From Marimonas lutisalis (GTDB taxonomy: Bacteria; Pseudomonadota; Alphaproteobacteria; Rhodobacterales; Rhodobacteraceae): DNA of 64,000 bases. This document shows positions 18,350 through 26,892 of this stretch, in pieces; position 1 is the first letter of the stretch, and every line of letters starts with the position of its first letter. Location of the stretch: the NCBI RefSeq assembly GCF_005434965.1, contig NZ_SKCI01000002.1, forward strand, positions 1-64,000, read 5' to 3'. The position numbers and the translations under genes are program-made. The notes under the pieces are model-generated. The model saw nothing but the letters and a program-made list of their open reading frames with translations. It made no database searches and was not told where the DNA came from.

Positions 18350-19123
18350 ATGTCTTATGAATTCATAAATTTGAGTGTCAAAAACGGCGTTGGCTGGTAT
18401 CGCTTCAACCGCGCACCGAGGAACTCGGTTGACTGGGATATGTTGTATGAGCTGGCACCGGCATTTCACAGCCTGCTCAAGAATGAAGATGTCAGCGTCA
18501 TCGTTCTGGCTAGTGCTATTCCCGGGTACTTTAGCACCGGTGCCGATCTCTCCACCTTCGAGAATATCGATGACGGGCACATGAAGGCTTGGGTAGACGA
18601 GACACACAAACTCGCGAACCTGATCCGATCTTCGGAGAAGCCGGTGCTGGCGGCAATCGAAGGAATTGCGGTCGGAGGCGGTTTGGAAATGTCACTACAT
18701 GCAGATCTACGATTTGCAACCAGCAAAACCCAGCTTGGCCAGCCTGAAATCAACATAGCTTTCATTCCACCTGTCGCTGGCACGCAAGGGTTGGTTCGCC
18801 TGGTTGGGCGCAGCCAGGCATTCAAGATCCTCTACGGGGGTGAAACGCTGAGTGCTGAAGAGGCGTTGTCCATTGGACTGGTTGATTTTGTTTTCTCCGA
18901 GGAGCAACTAGAAAATGAGGTTCAGCGATATGGCGAAATGCTGGCAGCTAAGCCTGCGAACGCACTGGCCGCAATCAGACGCTGTTTGGTTGAAGGCGGA
19001 GCGGTGTCATTTTCCGAAGGTCTGGAAATCGAAGAAGCAGAAGCTGTCGCTCTCGCTGATCATCCCAACTTCCGAGAAGGGGTTAAAGCATTTCTGTCGA
19101 AGCGCAAACCGAATTGGATTTGA
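18350..19123 (+). CDS. Enoyl-CoA hydratase/isomerase family protein
   Basis: This encodes 257 residues from ATG 18350, preceded by GAGGGGAGGG; the frame is open from 18317 but without a better start. Crotonase-fold landmarks are the oxyanion-hole segment SAIPGYFSTGADLSTF (~55-70), the second one IEGIAVGGGLEMSLHADLRF (split between residues ~100-120), and GQPEINIAFIPPVAGTQ, where the Glu corresponds to a catalytic Glu. It acts on an acyl-CoA in the cytoplasm (hydration or isomerisation). With the thioesterase and MR-family enzyme it suggests imported catabolic cargo. Confidence 0.85.
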   Translation: MSYEFINLSVKNGVGWYRFNRAPRNSVDWDMLYELAPAFHSLLKNEDVSVIVLASAIPGYFSTGADLSTFENIDDGHMKAWVDETHKLANLIRSSEKPVLAAIEGIAVGGGLEMSLHADLRFATSKTQLGQPEINIAFIPPVAGTQGLVRLVGRSQAFKILYGGETLSAEEALSIGLVDFVFSEEQLENEVQRYGEMLAAKPANALAAIRRCLVEGGAVSFSEGLEIEEAEAVALADHPNFREGVKAFLSKRKPNWI

Positions 19124-19152
19124 AAAGCTACAATCAGGGTGGCTTGCCAACA

Positions 19153-19668
19153 CTAGAGACCACATAGGTAATGGACCGTTTGGTCCGCGAAGCGGTTACT
19201 CGGAAAGGCCGCAGCTAACAGCGGCTTCGAGCCCAAAGTGAAGGTGAGTGTGGCACCCAAAAAGCAGCTATCTACTCGTTCCAGCCAATCCAAAAAGAGC
19301 GAGTTGAAAACTTCAGGGCGCTCCCAAGCCAAACCGTGTCCAGCCGCGTCAAGATCCGCCAGGGTAGCGCGGGTGAACTGCGGTAGTAGGTCGACTGCAT
19401 CCAAGTATCCGGACATACTGTCCTGCCGTCCCGCGAGGATGAGACTTGGGCCATCAAATGTTGTCGTCTCACCGTCGACATGAAACGAGAAGTCAAATGC
19501 ACTGTTGATGCGAGAGTCCTGTTTCGGGTCCCATAAGGCTCTCGCGGGATATTTGCTGCGACGGGCTTTCTCAAGGATGTCTCGCCGTTGCACTACATAG
19601 AAGTTATCGAAGCGTTCAGCTTCTTCATCCGTCATATCGTCCCGAATAGACCGGTCGACGTCCAGCAC
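19153..19668 (-). pseudogene. Alpha/beta hydrolase, 5'-truncated and overrun by a repeat at its 3' end
   Basis: The frame encodes only the C-terminal part of an alpha/beta hydrolase: cap helices (EEAERFDNFYVVQRRDILEK), the acid strand LILAGRQDSMSG and the catalytic-His region LDAAGHGLAWERPEVFNSLF. The nucleophile elbow and N-terminal half are absent. Homology seems to end near DWLERV (~19260); the remaining codons read into a dispersed repeat at 19171-19240 (GCGGCTTCGAGCCCAAAGTG). In-frame similarity continues a little upstream of 19668 without a start. It is not a functional enzyme. Confidence 0.65.
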
Positions 19669-19765
19669 CGAATGTGCAGGCAGTCTAGCAGGGTCGCTGA
19701 CAATACTGAGGCAGGATTGGCAGAACCTGAGCCGAGCGGCTCGACTGTTTCCACCGTGTCAGCTT

Positions 19766-19871
19766 AGTCCGCAACTGAGACATTGGCGTACACCCGAGCG
19801 AACGGCAGCTTTCGTGCTAATGCTGCAGCCGTACAAGCATGTCTGCATTGGGCATCAAAGCAGACACTCGA
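19766..19871 (+). repeat. Dispersed island repeat, copy near 19.8 kb
   Basis: It carries TTAGTCCGCAACTGAGACAT, GAGCGAACGGCAGCTTTCG and GCAGACACTCGAC, elements shared with the copies at 13.75 and 17.55 kb. It lies just left of the middle attachment core. Confidence 0.5.
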
Positions 19872-19922
19872 CATCAGCCAAGCGAGTGTCTTCTGATTAA
19901 GAATCTGATTTTGTTGAAGAAC

Positions 19923-19968
19923 TGGTGCCGCGGATGGGACTCGAACCCCCGACCCCATCATTACGAAT
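19923..19968 (-). other. Internal attachment remnant: variant 3' half of tRNA-Thr
   Basis: It is the same tRNA 3' half as at 9503-9548 (core ATTACGAAT, GGTTCGAGTCCC, CCA end) but with acceptor strand CCGCGGC and one changed T-stem base. Joined to the 5' half at 29598-29636 it would pair at six of seven acceptor positions. It therefore looks like a 3' half brought in by the left element to rebuild the tRNA, later separated by insertion of the right element. Confidence 0.75.
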
Positions 19969-20100
19969 TTTGCCGTCCATGAGTTGGACATGACCGGACA
20001 GGTCAGCCTGAAGTCGCACAACTCAATATAAACAAATCACTATTCTAAGTGGCGCTCTTGGCCGACGCCGGACCAAGCCAGAGAACGTTTGACGTACATT

Positions 20101-20118
20101 CCCTACTAATCCCCTACT
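20101..20118 (+). repeat. Putative integrase arm-type repeats, right module
   Basis: CCCTACTAATCCCCTACT is nearly identical to 9691-9707 and lies at the same distance inside its attachment core. No integrase gene follows; the next gene is an oxidoreductase. Confidence 0.55.
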
Positions 20119-20209
20119 ATTTGGCAAACGCGACTATGGATTGCACCTAGCCAGCTCGAACACCCGTATAGGGAACTACAACGACTTGTAGTGGGCCTGA
20201 GATCTGAAG

Positions 20210-21253
20210 TTAGTCATTGGACAGCAGGATTTGCACTTTCCCATCTGGTTGCGCCAACGCCTGCGGTAACCTCTCAAGCGCATGTTCCAGCGGTAGCTCA
20301 GCCGATACATGCGTCGTCCACCGCCCATCCCTAAACCGGTTCTGCACCTCGCCAAAGACCCGCAGCTTTCGGAGGAAGGACGTCTTGCTGGCCCAGGCTG
20401 TGGTCCAAAACCCCTCTACCGATTTATTTCGAAAAATCATCTCGCTTGGGTCGAGGATTTCGGCAGGTGACGTATCTAGCTTGCCGTAAATGATCCATCG
20501 TGCATCGTCGCCCATCGCCTTATGCACCCGCGCGCTTTCGCTCCCCGCAACGGCGTCGAGAAAGATCATCGGTTTTTCCGTCGCCAGAACTCTCTCCAGT
20601 TCTTCAGCATAGTCGGGAGCTGTTTCGTTCAAAACGTGCGCCGCGCCAAGTGCCTTCAATACCTTGACCGGCTCCTCACGCCTCACCAAAGCGATCATTT
20701 TCTTGCCCTGATCACACGCCATTCCAGCTACGAACTTGCCAAGCTGGCTCGCTGCGGCAGAAAACACGAAAGCGTCGCCTGCGCCCACCAGTTCCAGCAT
20801 CGCTGCCGCCGTGACCGGGTTGACGATCAGTCCTGCCGCATCACGATCGGGCACACCTTTTTTCAGCGGCAGCGCTACTGCTGCCTGGGTCACCGCGTAC
20901 TCGGCCCATGCGCCAGAACCGTCCGGTGTCACGTAGAACGCAACGTCGCGCCCCTTTAACAATCGCCCCATAAGCCCCGGCCCGGATTCCACCACCGTAC
21001 CGACACCTTCAAAACCCGCAGGTTGGCCCTGCACTCTTGCCTGACCATAAAATCCCTGAACAAAAGCAATGTCTGATGGGTTAATCGCCGCTCTTCGCAC
21101 TTTGATAAGAACCTGACCTGGCCCCGGAACCGGGCGCGGTAGGCTACCCAATTCCAGGTAATCGGCCGGTCGATCCAGCTGATTGCCAACAAATCCTTCC
21201 TTGTCGGCAATCCGGCCCTGCCGGAGCAGTAGTCCGCGCATCTCTGTCGGCAT
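20210..21253 (-). CDS. MDR-superfamily zinc-free alcohol dehydrogenase/quinone oxidoreductase
   Basis: This encodes 347 residues, preceded by AAGGGGAA. The N-terminal GroES-like domain shows PVPGPGQVLIKVRRAAINPS and GFEGVGTVVESG; the Rossmann half shows AAASQLGKFVAGMACDQGKK in place of the usual GxGxxG, followed by ALGAAHVLNE. Zinc-binding Cys residues of alcohol dehydrogenases are absent, placing it in the quinone-oxidoreductase/enoyl-reductase branch using NADPH. The substrate is unknown. It is the first gene of the right module, where an integrase would be expected. Confidence 0.8.
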   Translation of the reverse strand: MPTEMRGLLLRQGRIADKEGFVGNQLDRPADYLELGSLPRPVPGPGQVLIKVRRAAINPSDIAFVQGFYGQARVQGQPAGFEGVGTVVESGPGLMGRLLKGRDVAFYVTPDGSGAWAEYAVTQAAVALPLKKGVPDRDAAGLIVNPVTAAAMLELVGAGDAFVFSAAASQLGKFVAGMACDQGKKMIALVRREEPVKVLKALGAAHVLNETAPDYAEELERVLATEKPMIFLDAVAGSESARVHKAMGDDARWIIYGKLDTSPAEILDPSEMIFRNKSVEGFWTTAWASKTSFLRKLRVFGEVQNRFRDGRWTTHVSAELPLEHALERLPQALAQPDGKVQILLSND

Positions 21254-21637
21254 ATTATCATTCCCCTTGTCTAAAGCCTCAGTCGGAGGCCAAGCGCGAA
21301 TTGTCGAGGGAAGCGTCGTGCATCAGGCAACAAAAAGATAGTCCAGTTCGCGCAGGGCCAACGCCAGAACTATCCGGACGGATAGCCCGCCATGTCAATT
21401 TGCCCAAGTCAGACGCCGAAGAAGAGCGGAAGTCCATTTGATACGTCTCAATGAAGTCAGGATCGACATAATCGATTATTCAATTGCAAAGACTTCTTGG
21501 AAATAGGCACATGATGATCCGTTATATTGCTCTATGCATTGCGCTCCTCATACAGATACGGGACGCTTTACCAACCGCGAACACGGGTGGGAAAAGGACC
21601 TTCACTGCATTAAGATCGAATGTCAGATCTATAGCTT
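21254..21637. other. Gene-free stretch, nothing recognised
   Basis: This is the non-coding interval between the start of the MDR gene and the end of the broken LuxR-TPR gene. No hairpin terminator, repeat copy or RNA gene could be recognised by eye. Confidence 0.4.
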
Positions 21638-23059
21638 TCAGGCAAATCCCGCATTGCAAAGCCGGTCTCGAAACTCTTGCATCTTGGCCGCATCCCTGAG
21701 CGGCGTGCGTTCCGCATCTGTGACCGAGGTATTCGGCAGCACCGCATGGCAGGCTTCAGCGACCGCGCGCGCCTGTTCTGTTTGCCCAAGCGCAACGTGA
21801 CTGGTCGCCAGAAGGAAATGAGCGAGATACCAGCTCGGCATGCGGTGGATTGCGCGTTCGGCCCAGGAGATCGCCTCTTCGAAGTTGTCTGCGGCATAGT
21901 GTGCAAGCGCGAGACCCGAGAAGCGAAAGAAGATGCTTGGGTCGCGGGGGTTCATCCGGATCGCGATTTCCTGGTTAGCGATAGCTTCATCCACCCGGCC
22001 AGCAATCGCCAGCGCGGTGCCGAGACTGCCATAGGCAAGTGAGCAATTGGGATTGAGTTCGACCGCGCGCTCGAGTGCGGCGATGCCCTCATCGAGCCGA
22101 TGCAACCCCCAGCAACTGATGCCAAGTGCCCAATGCGCATATTCGTTGCGGTCGTCGAGTTGCGTGGCGCGACGACCAAGGGCATACGCCGCTTCCATGG
22201 CGGGGCCCGGATCCGATGCAAAGCCCAGGATGGCAACATGATGGTTGATCAGAGAAAGGACCATGTTGGCCTCGGCGCTTTCCGGGTCGATTGCCAAGGC
22301 GCGTTCCAGCAGTGTCTTGGCCGACGCATAGGCCTCTGGTGTGAAATCATAGAGCAGGTGTCAGGACCGCATGGTTAGTTCCCAAACGGTCAAATCCGGG
22401 CGGTTCAGTCGTTCCACAGGCTCTTCGATCGTGCTGCGATGTACGATGGTTTGGATCGAGGCGACGACCTGCCGGGTAATCTTGTCCTGCAGGTCGAAAA
22501 CATCCTCGGTACGGCCGTCGTAGCTGTCCGACCAGACATGCCCGCCGGTCAGCCCGTCGATCAATTGAGCAGTAACCCTCACCCTGTCACCCGCACGCCG
22601 CACGCTGCCTTCCAACACAAAGCGCACACCAAGTTCAGCGGCGACGCGCCGGACATCCACCCTTTCCCCTTTGTAGGTGAAGGTCGTATTGCGGGCGATT
22701 ATGAACAACCAGGGTGATCGCGACAGGGCAGTGATAATGTCAGCCGTGATCGCGTCGGAGAAGTACTCCTGCCCCGGATCGTCCGACATGTTCTCGAAAG
22801 CGAGCACGGCGATCGAGGGCTTGTCGGGGCGTGGCGGCAGGTCCAATGCCGGGTCGACGGGCGACGAGGCCTCGATCCACTTGCGCAAGTCCAGCTTCGT
22901 CGAGACTCCGAGCTTTCGGTAGATCGTTGCAAGATGGGTGCGAACAGTGGACGGGGCGAGGTTCAGGCGGCCCGCGATCTGCTGATATGTCTCGCCGCCA
23001 GCAAACGCCTCTGCAATCTGGCGTTCACGAGGGCTGAGCGGACTGGTCGATACGCTCAT
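21638..23059 (-). pseudogene. LuxR-type regulator with TolB/FlgO-like and TPR domains, interrupted by an in-frame TGA
   Basis: Two open frames (22361-23059 and 21638-22297) are in the same phase and separated only by TGA at 22361-22363 and a short open stretch. Joined, they give ~470 residues: an N-terminal LuxR HTH (LSPRERQIAEAFAGGETYQQ, STVRTHLATIYRKLGVSTK), a TolB/FlgO-like domain (KPSIAVLAFENMSDDPGQEY, FVLEGSVRRAGDRVRVTAQL), and TPRs (NEYAHWALGISCWGLHRLDE, NPNCSLAYGSLGTALAIAGR). The junction reads LTMRS-stop-HLLYDFTPEAY, where relatives carry Arg-His-Leu-Leu-Tyr, so one CGA-to-TGA change explains it. The N-terminal half may still be made as a 232-residue protein. It overlaps the upstream regulator by 4 bp. 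Confidence 0.75.
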
Positions 23060-24036
23060 TTCGGCGCCCCCTTCTGACGCAAGGCAGCTATCATACGTGC
23101 ATTCTCGAGCGCGATGACGCTCTGGTCGGCGAAGGTCTGTGCGAGCGTAGTGGCCTGCGCGCCGAATGGCCTGACCGTCTGACGGTAGATCGTGAACGCG
23201 CCGACCAGTTCATTGCCAGACATCATTGGTATGGCGACGAAGGATCGCGCGCCGCCTAGGATCGCGGTGGCGTAACGGAGCTGATCGTCGGTTTGGAAGA
23301 TCTCCTCGGCACGGACGTCGTAGATATTTACGACAGTATGGCTTGTCGCCAGCCGTCCGAGACCGGTGCGAAGGCTGGCGGTGAAGACGCCATAGGCGTC
23401 GAGCCAATCCCGGAACGGTTTGGGAATGCCCCGTGTATGGCTGGCCGCATAACGCCGGTCGCCGTGATGGTCGAAGAGAATGCCAAACTCTGCCTCACAG
23501 AGATCAAGGGCAAAGCCGAGGATTGCCGACATCACCGCATCGATGTCCCCACCCGACCGACTGATGATGCGCAGCACCTCTGCTAGCGCCTGCTCGCGTC
23601 GGAGTGACTCCTCGAGGCTGAGCGCCAGTTCCGAGATGACTGCCGCATGGTCTGTCTGCATATCTGCTGTGGGCAAAGCGCCTCCTAGCCGGGCATGCAG
23701 ATCCAACTTCGATGAGACCTCGAGCTTGCGATAGATCGCGGCCAGATGCGTACGTACCGTCGATGGGGCGATGCCCAGTCGGGCCGCGATGGCCTGATAG
23801 GTGTCGCCTTGCGCATAGGCACTGGCGATCTCGATCTCGCGTGGGCTAAGGATTTCTTCGGGTGACACCGGGCTGGCACATCTTTCGTTGAGTTGTTTTC
23901 TTATCCTGTTGCAGGTGGGCTGATCAGACAATCCTGCAGATGCTGTAATAGAATACTGCACGCGCCAAGCGCAGATTACTGCAACTGGCCGATACCGAAA
24001 GAACATACGACGGCGCATCGTGCTCCTATCCATCAT
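23056..24036 (-). CDS. LuxR-type regulator with N-terminal HTH and C-terminal GAF domain
   Basis: The outermost ATG gives 326 residues, but conserved sequence begins only near residue 60 and this start is 15 bp from the divergent gene, so a later start such as GTG 23866-23868 is possible. HTH: LSPREIEIASAYAQGDTYQA and STVRTHLAAIYRKLEVSSK. A helical linker (ISELALSLEESLRREQALAE) leads to a GAF domain (~165-315: LDLCEAEFGILFDHHGDRRY, FVAIPMMSGNELVGAFTIYR). The HTH shares much identity with the downstream partner's. Putting the HTH first is unusual for LuxR-type proteins. It probably controls the divergent NTF2/MFS operon; the ligand is unknown. Confidence 0.75.
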   Translation of the reverse strand: MMDRSTMRRRMFFRYRPVAVICAWRVQYSITASAGLSDQPTCNRIRKQLNERCASPVSPEEILSPREIEIASAYAQGDTYQAIAARLGIAPSTVRTHLAAIYRKLEVSSKLDLHARLGGALPTADMQTDHAAVISELALSLEESLRREQALAEVLRIISRSGGDIDAVMSAILGFALDLCEAEFGILFDHHGDRRYAASHTRGIPKPFRDWLDAYGVFTASLRTGLGRLATSHTVVNIYDVRAEEIFQTDDQLRYATAILGGARSFVAIPMMSGNELVGAFTIYRQTVRPFGAQATTLAQTFADQSVIALENARMIAALRQKGAPK

Positions 24037-24050
24037 AGGGAGACGATCAA

Positions 24051-24464
24051 ATGAACATCGAACAAACAGCCCGCGAATTCTTTGAGGCCTGCGAAACCGG
24101 CAGAGGCTGGGAGGCCTGCGGGAGCTATTGCCATGACAACGCCGGTTTCGCCTGTCAGGCGGATGCGCTGGCAGATACCAAAACGCTCGAGGGCTACGCC
24201 GAGTGGATGAAGGGCCTTCTCGGTCCGATACCGGACGGGCACTACGAGCTCACGGCGTTCGCGGCGGATGCGGACCGAGGAACAGTAGTCGCTTCGGCGG
24301 TGTTTCATGGTACGCAGACCGGCGCGGGTGGGCCGGGCGACCCAACCGGGAAATCCGTGGCATCCGACTACGCCTATGTCATGCAGTTCGACGGCGATCG
24401 CATCGCGCACATGACCAAGATCTGGAACGACGCGCAGGCGCTGCGCCAACTGGGCTGGGCATGA
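24051..24464 (+). CDS. SnoaL/NTF2-like ester cyclase family protein
   Basis: This encodes 137 residues, with AGGGAGA upstream of the ATG. It begins IEQTAREFFEACETGRGWEA and continues with HGTQTGAGGPGDPTGKSVAS and YVMQFDGDRIAHMTKIWND, the pattern of SnoaL-like polyketide cyclase-fold proteins. No substrate can be assigned. Its stop overlaps the start of the MFS gene, forming an operon that diverges from the LuxR-GAF regulator. Confidence 0.75.
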   Translation: MNIEQTAREFFEACETGRGWEACGSYCHDNAGFACQADALADTKTLEGYAEWMKGLLGPIPDGHYELTAFAADADRGTVVASAVFHGTQTGAGGPGDPTGKSVASDYAYVMQFDGDRIAHMTKIWNDAQALRQLGWA

Positions 24465-25639
24465 TGCGCTGGCGTATCCTGGCACTCCTATTCGCCGCGC
24501 GTGTCGGACTGGGCTTTCAGTTCCAGACCATGGGCGCAGTCGGCACAAATCTGTCGGATACGTTCGGGCTCGACAATGCACAGATCGGACTCATGATCGG
24601 TCTGTTCATGGCCCCTGGCTTGTTCTTGGCACTGCCAGCCGGATTCTCCGGTCGCTTCGCCTCCGATCGCATGCTGGCCGGCATGGGCCTCGGGGTCTTG
24701 GCGCTAGGCGGTGCGCTATCGGCTGTTGCGACCGTTCCTTCCAGCGTCGGGATCGGTCGGCTCCTGTCCGGTGCCGGGTTCCTTTTTGCAACACTCTACT
24801 TCACCAAGATGGTGGCCGACTGGTTTGACGGTCGTGAGATCGCCACCGCGATGAGCATCCTCGTCATGAGTTGGCCTTTCGGCATCGCGATGGGACAGGT
24901 CGGACACACCTGGCTGGCAGAAATCTATGGCTGGCGCGCGCCATTTGCCGTCGCATCCGTTTGGTGTGCCGTGTCGGCAGTCGCCATTATTGTCCTTTAC
25001 CGGCCACCTCAAGAAATGGCGGCCCGAGAAAAAAGCACGATACGGGGGCTTCTGCCGAGGGAATGGGAACTTGTCATCCTTGCTGGCATCGCCTGGGGTG
25101 TGTTCAACGCAGGCTATGTCACCTACCTGAGCTTCGGGCCAAGCCTTCTGGAGGCACAGGGAATGGGCTCTCTTGCGGCGGCCTCGGTGATCAGCGTCGG
25201 CAGTTGGGTGATGATCTTCTCAGGGGCGTTGTGCGGCCAGATCGCAGATCGTTTCGGGCGACGCGAGACGATTTTGGCCATCTGCATGGCGGGCGCCGTT
25301 CTGGCCCTCTTGATGCTCAGCCAACCCGGCGCGGGAATAGCAGCAAGCCTGATCTTCGGCCTTGTTGGTATGGCCCCAGCCGGCGTGATCATGGCGCTCG
25401 CGGGCCAAGCTGTAGCGCCCGAGAGACGCGCACTCGGTATGGGGGTATTCTTCACTGTTTACTATGCCATCATGACGGCAAGCCCGCCTTTCGCTGGCTG
25501 GCTTCTCGATCGGACCGGGGCAGCTGACAGCCCGACCACCTTCGGCGCTGCTCTGTTTGCACTCGTATTCCCCGTGGCTGTTCTGTTCCGGATGCTGAAA
25601 ACAAGGGCGCTCAGCGCCCAGATGGAGGAAATTGTCTGA
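24461..25639 (+). CDS. Major facilitator superfamily transporter
   Basis: This encodes 392 residues from ATG 24461 (a second ATG follows), overlapping the preceding TGA; a longer upstream frame overlaps the NTF2 gene and is spurious. About twelve hydrophobic segments are readable, e.g. IGLMIGLFMAPGLFLALPAG, VVILAG-like strands and FGAALFALVFPVAVLF. The MFS inter-helix motif appears as GRFASDRM in the first half and GQIADRFGRRETIL in the second. It is an inner-membrane secondary transporter of unknown substrate, likely co-regulated with its NTF2-like partner. Confidence 0.85.
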   Translation: MMRWRILALLFAARVGLGFQFQTMGAVGTNLSDTFGLDNAQIGLMIGLFMAPGLFLALPAGFSGRFASDRMLAGMGLGVLALGGALSAVATVPSSVGIGRLLSGAGFLFATLYFTKMVADWFDGREIATAMSILVMSWPFGIAMGQVGHTWLAEIYGWRAPFAVASVWCAVSAVAIIVLYRPPQEMAAREKSTIRGLLPREWELVILAGIAWGVFNAGYVTYLSFGPSLLEAQGMGSLAAASVISVGSWVMIFSGALCGQIADRFGRRETILAICMAGAVLALLMLSQPGAGIAASLIFGLVGMAPAGVIMALAGQAVAPERRALGMGVFFTVYYAIMTASPPFAGWLLDRTGAADSPTTFGAALFALVFPVAVLFRMLKTRALSAQMEEIV

Positions 25640-26082
25640 TGATAGTCCGAAAGACGATGTTGATCCGGGACAGGGTAGAGACCGATGAATCAGGGGCACC
25701 CTGTGACCCAATGACCCGCGTCGCTGCACTGGCCATACTTCGTAATCCCTTTGCGGGGGTCGATCAGGACGATTTGACCGAGTTGTTCGAATACGGTGCA
25801 ATGCTTGGCGCTCAATTGGCCGCAGAAGTCATGACTGCACTTAGCGTGCCGCCAGTCAGCTATGGCAAGGCAGCCATCGTAGGCACTCTTGGTACAGCCG
25901 AGCACGGCGCGGCACTACTGCACCCACGCTTGGGCAAACCCATACGAGCTGCGATCGGGGGCGGTCAGGCACTGATGCCCTCGAATGTGAAGTTAGGCGG
26001 TATCGGCGCCGTCATCGATCTGCCCCTCGGTCACAGGGACGACCCGTGGTCCTTCGATCACATTGACACGCTGACTGTCTAA
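25639..26082 (+). pseudogene. Amino-acid synthesis family protein (PF06684), C-terminally truncated
   Basis: The 147 readable residues match the PF06684/DUF1185 family: VAALAILRNPFAGVDQDDLT, VSYGKAAIVGTLGTAEHGAA, and GIGAVIDLPLGHRDDPW. Full-length members are ~190-200 residues and continue after HxDT.xV with PDAP. Here a TAA interrupts (DTLTV-stop-VSDAPQH), consistent with a CAA codon turned to TAA, and after a few more family-like codons the sequence passes into the tail of an oppositely oriented exonuclease gene. It starts on the last base of the MFS stop (TGATG), so it was the third operon gene. Confidence 0.65.
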
Positions 26083-26089
26083 GTATCGG

Positions 26090-26798
26090 ACGCACCGCAA
26101 CACGGTCGGCCGACCCATATGATACTGAACGAGACAAAGAGGCCGGCCCGAAAGCACCCGCGCCTGGACCACCGACTTATCTACCAGCGGCATCAGCGAG
26201 TCCCAGACAGCCGGTGCGCGGTCGCGGATCAGGCGGGCCATGTAGATGGTTGCCTCAACATCGGCCAGCGCGTCGTGGGCGTTCTCGTGGGCAAACCCAT
26301 TCGCGGGGGCCAACATGTCGAGTCTCAGTGTCGGCCGCTCATTGTGGTTGATGGGCACCGTGATCGCGTTAGGCGCCAAAGCTGCCGTTGCCTGGGCGAG
26401 GCGCAGCACGTCCGCCCGCTGATTACCGTTCGTGTTGGTCAGGTAGATCGGCTGCAGGGTTTGATAAAACGCCTGCCGCAGCAGCGGCTCGTCGAAGGCA
26501 AGCGTGTTGTACCCGGTGAAGATTGCAGGCGACCACTCCACTCGCGCAGCTTCTGTGCAATGGTCTGCATGGCGTCATAGTGGGACGGTAGGCTGGCGTC
26601 CGTCAACATCGCTGGCGTTACAAGCGTGGCCAGCAGGGCGCCTGGTGCGGGGACTACGTGAGGCTGAAGGCGGCAGCGGATTTCGAAGCGGTCGAGCTCG
26701 TTCAGGTCGTCATCCGTCCGGATCGCCGCAAACTGCAGAATCTGGTCGAACGTCGTGTCCGTGCCTGTGGTTTCGGTGTCGTAGAAGACGTAACTCAT
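26090..26798 (-). pseudogene. ExoI-like DEDDh exonuclease, frameshifted and truncated
   Basis: The frame starting at 26798 (MSYVFYDTETTGTDTTFDQI) gives the first exonuclease motif with Asp and Glu and reads to LREWS. The match continues in another frame (WSPAIFTGYNTLAFDEPLLR, then LAPANGFAHENAHDALADVE, the His-Asp motif). The shift is explained by a 5-bp tandem duplication CACTC-CACTC at 26534-26543. Homology to the exodeoxyribonuclease I N-terminal domain stops near QYHMGRP (~26095), where the sequence meets the truncated PF06684 gene. The C-terminal region is missing, so the enzyme is inactive. Confidence 0.75.
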
Positions 26799-26892
26799 AT
26801 CGCTAGTCTACCTTGAAGCACCTGTGCAGCTGAAGCTAGGTTTGCTATAGCAACTTTCGTCTCATACGGTATCCTGCGACAGCCCTTTCCAA

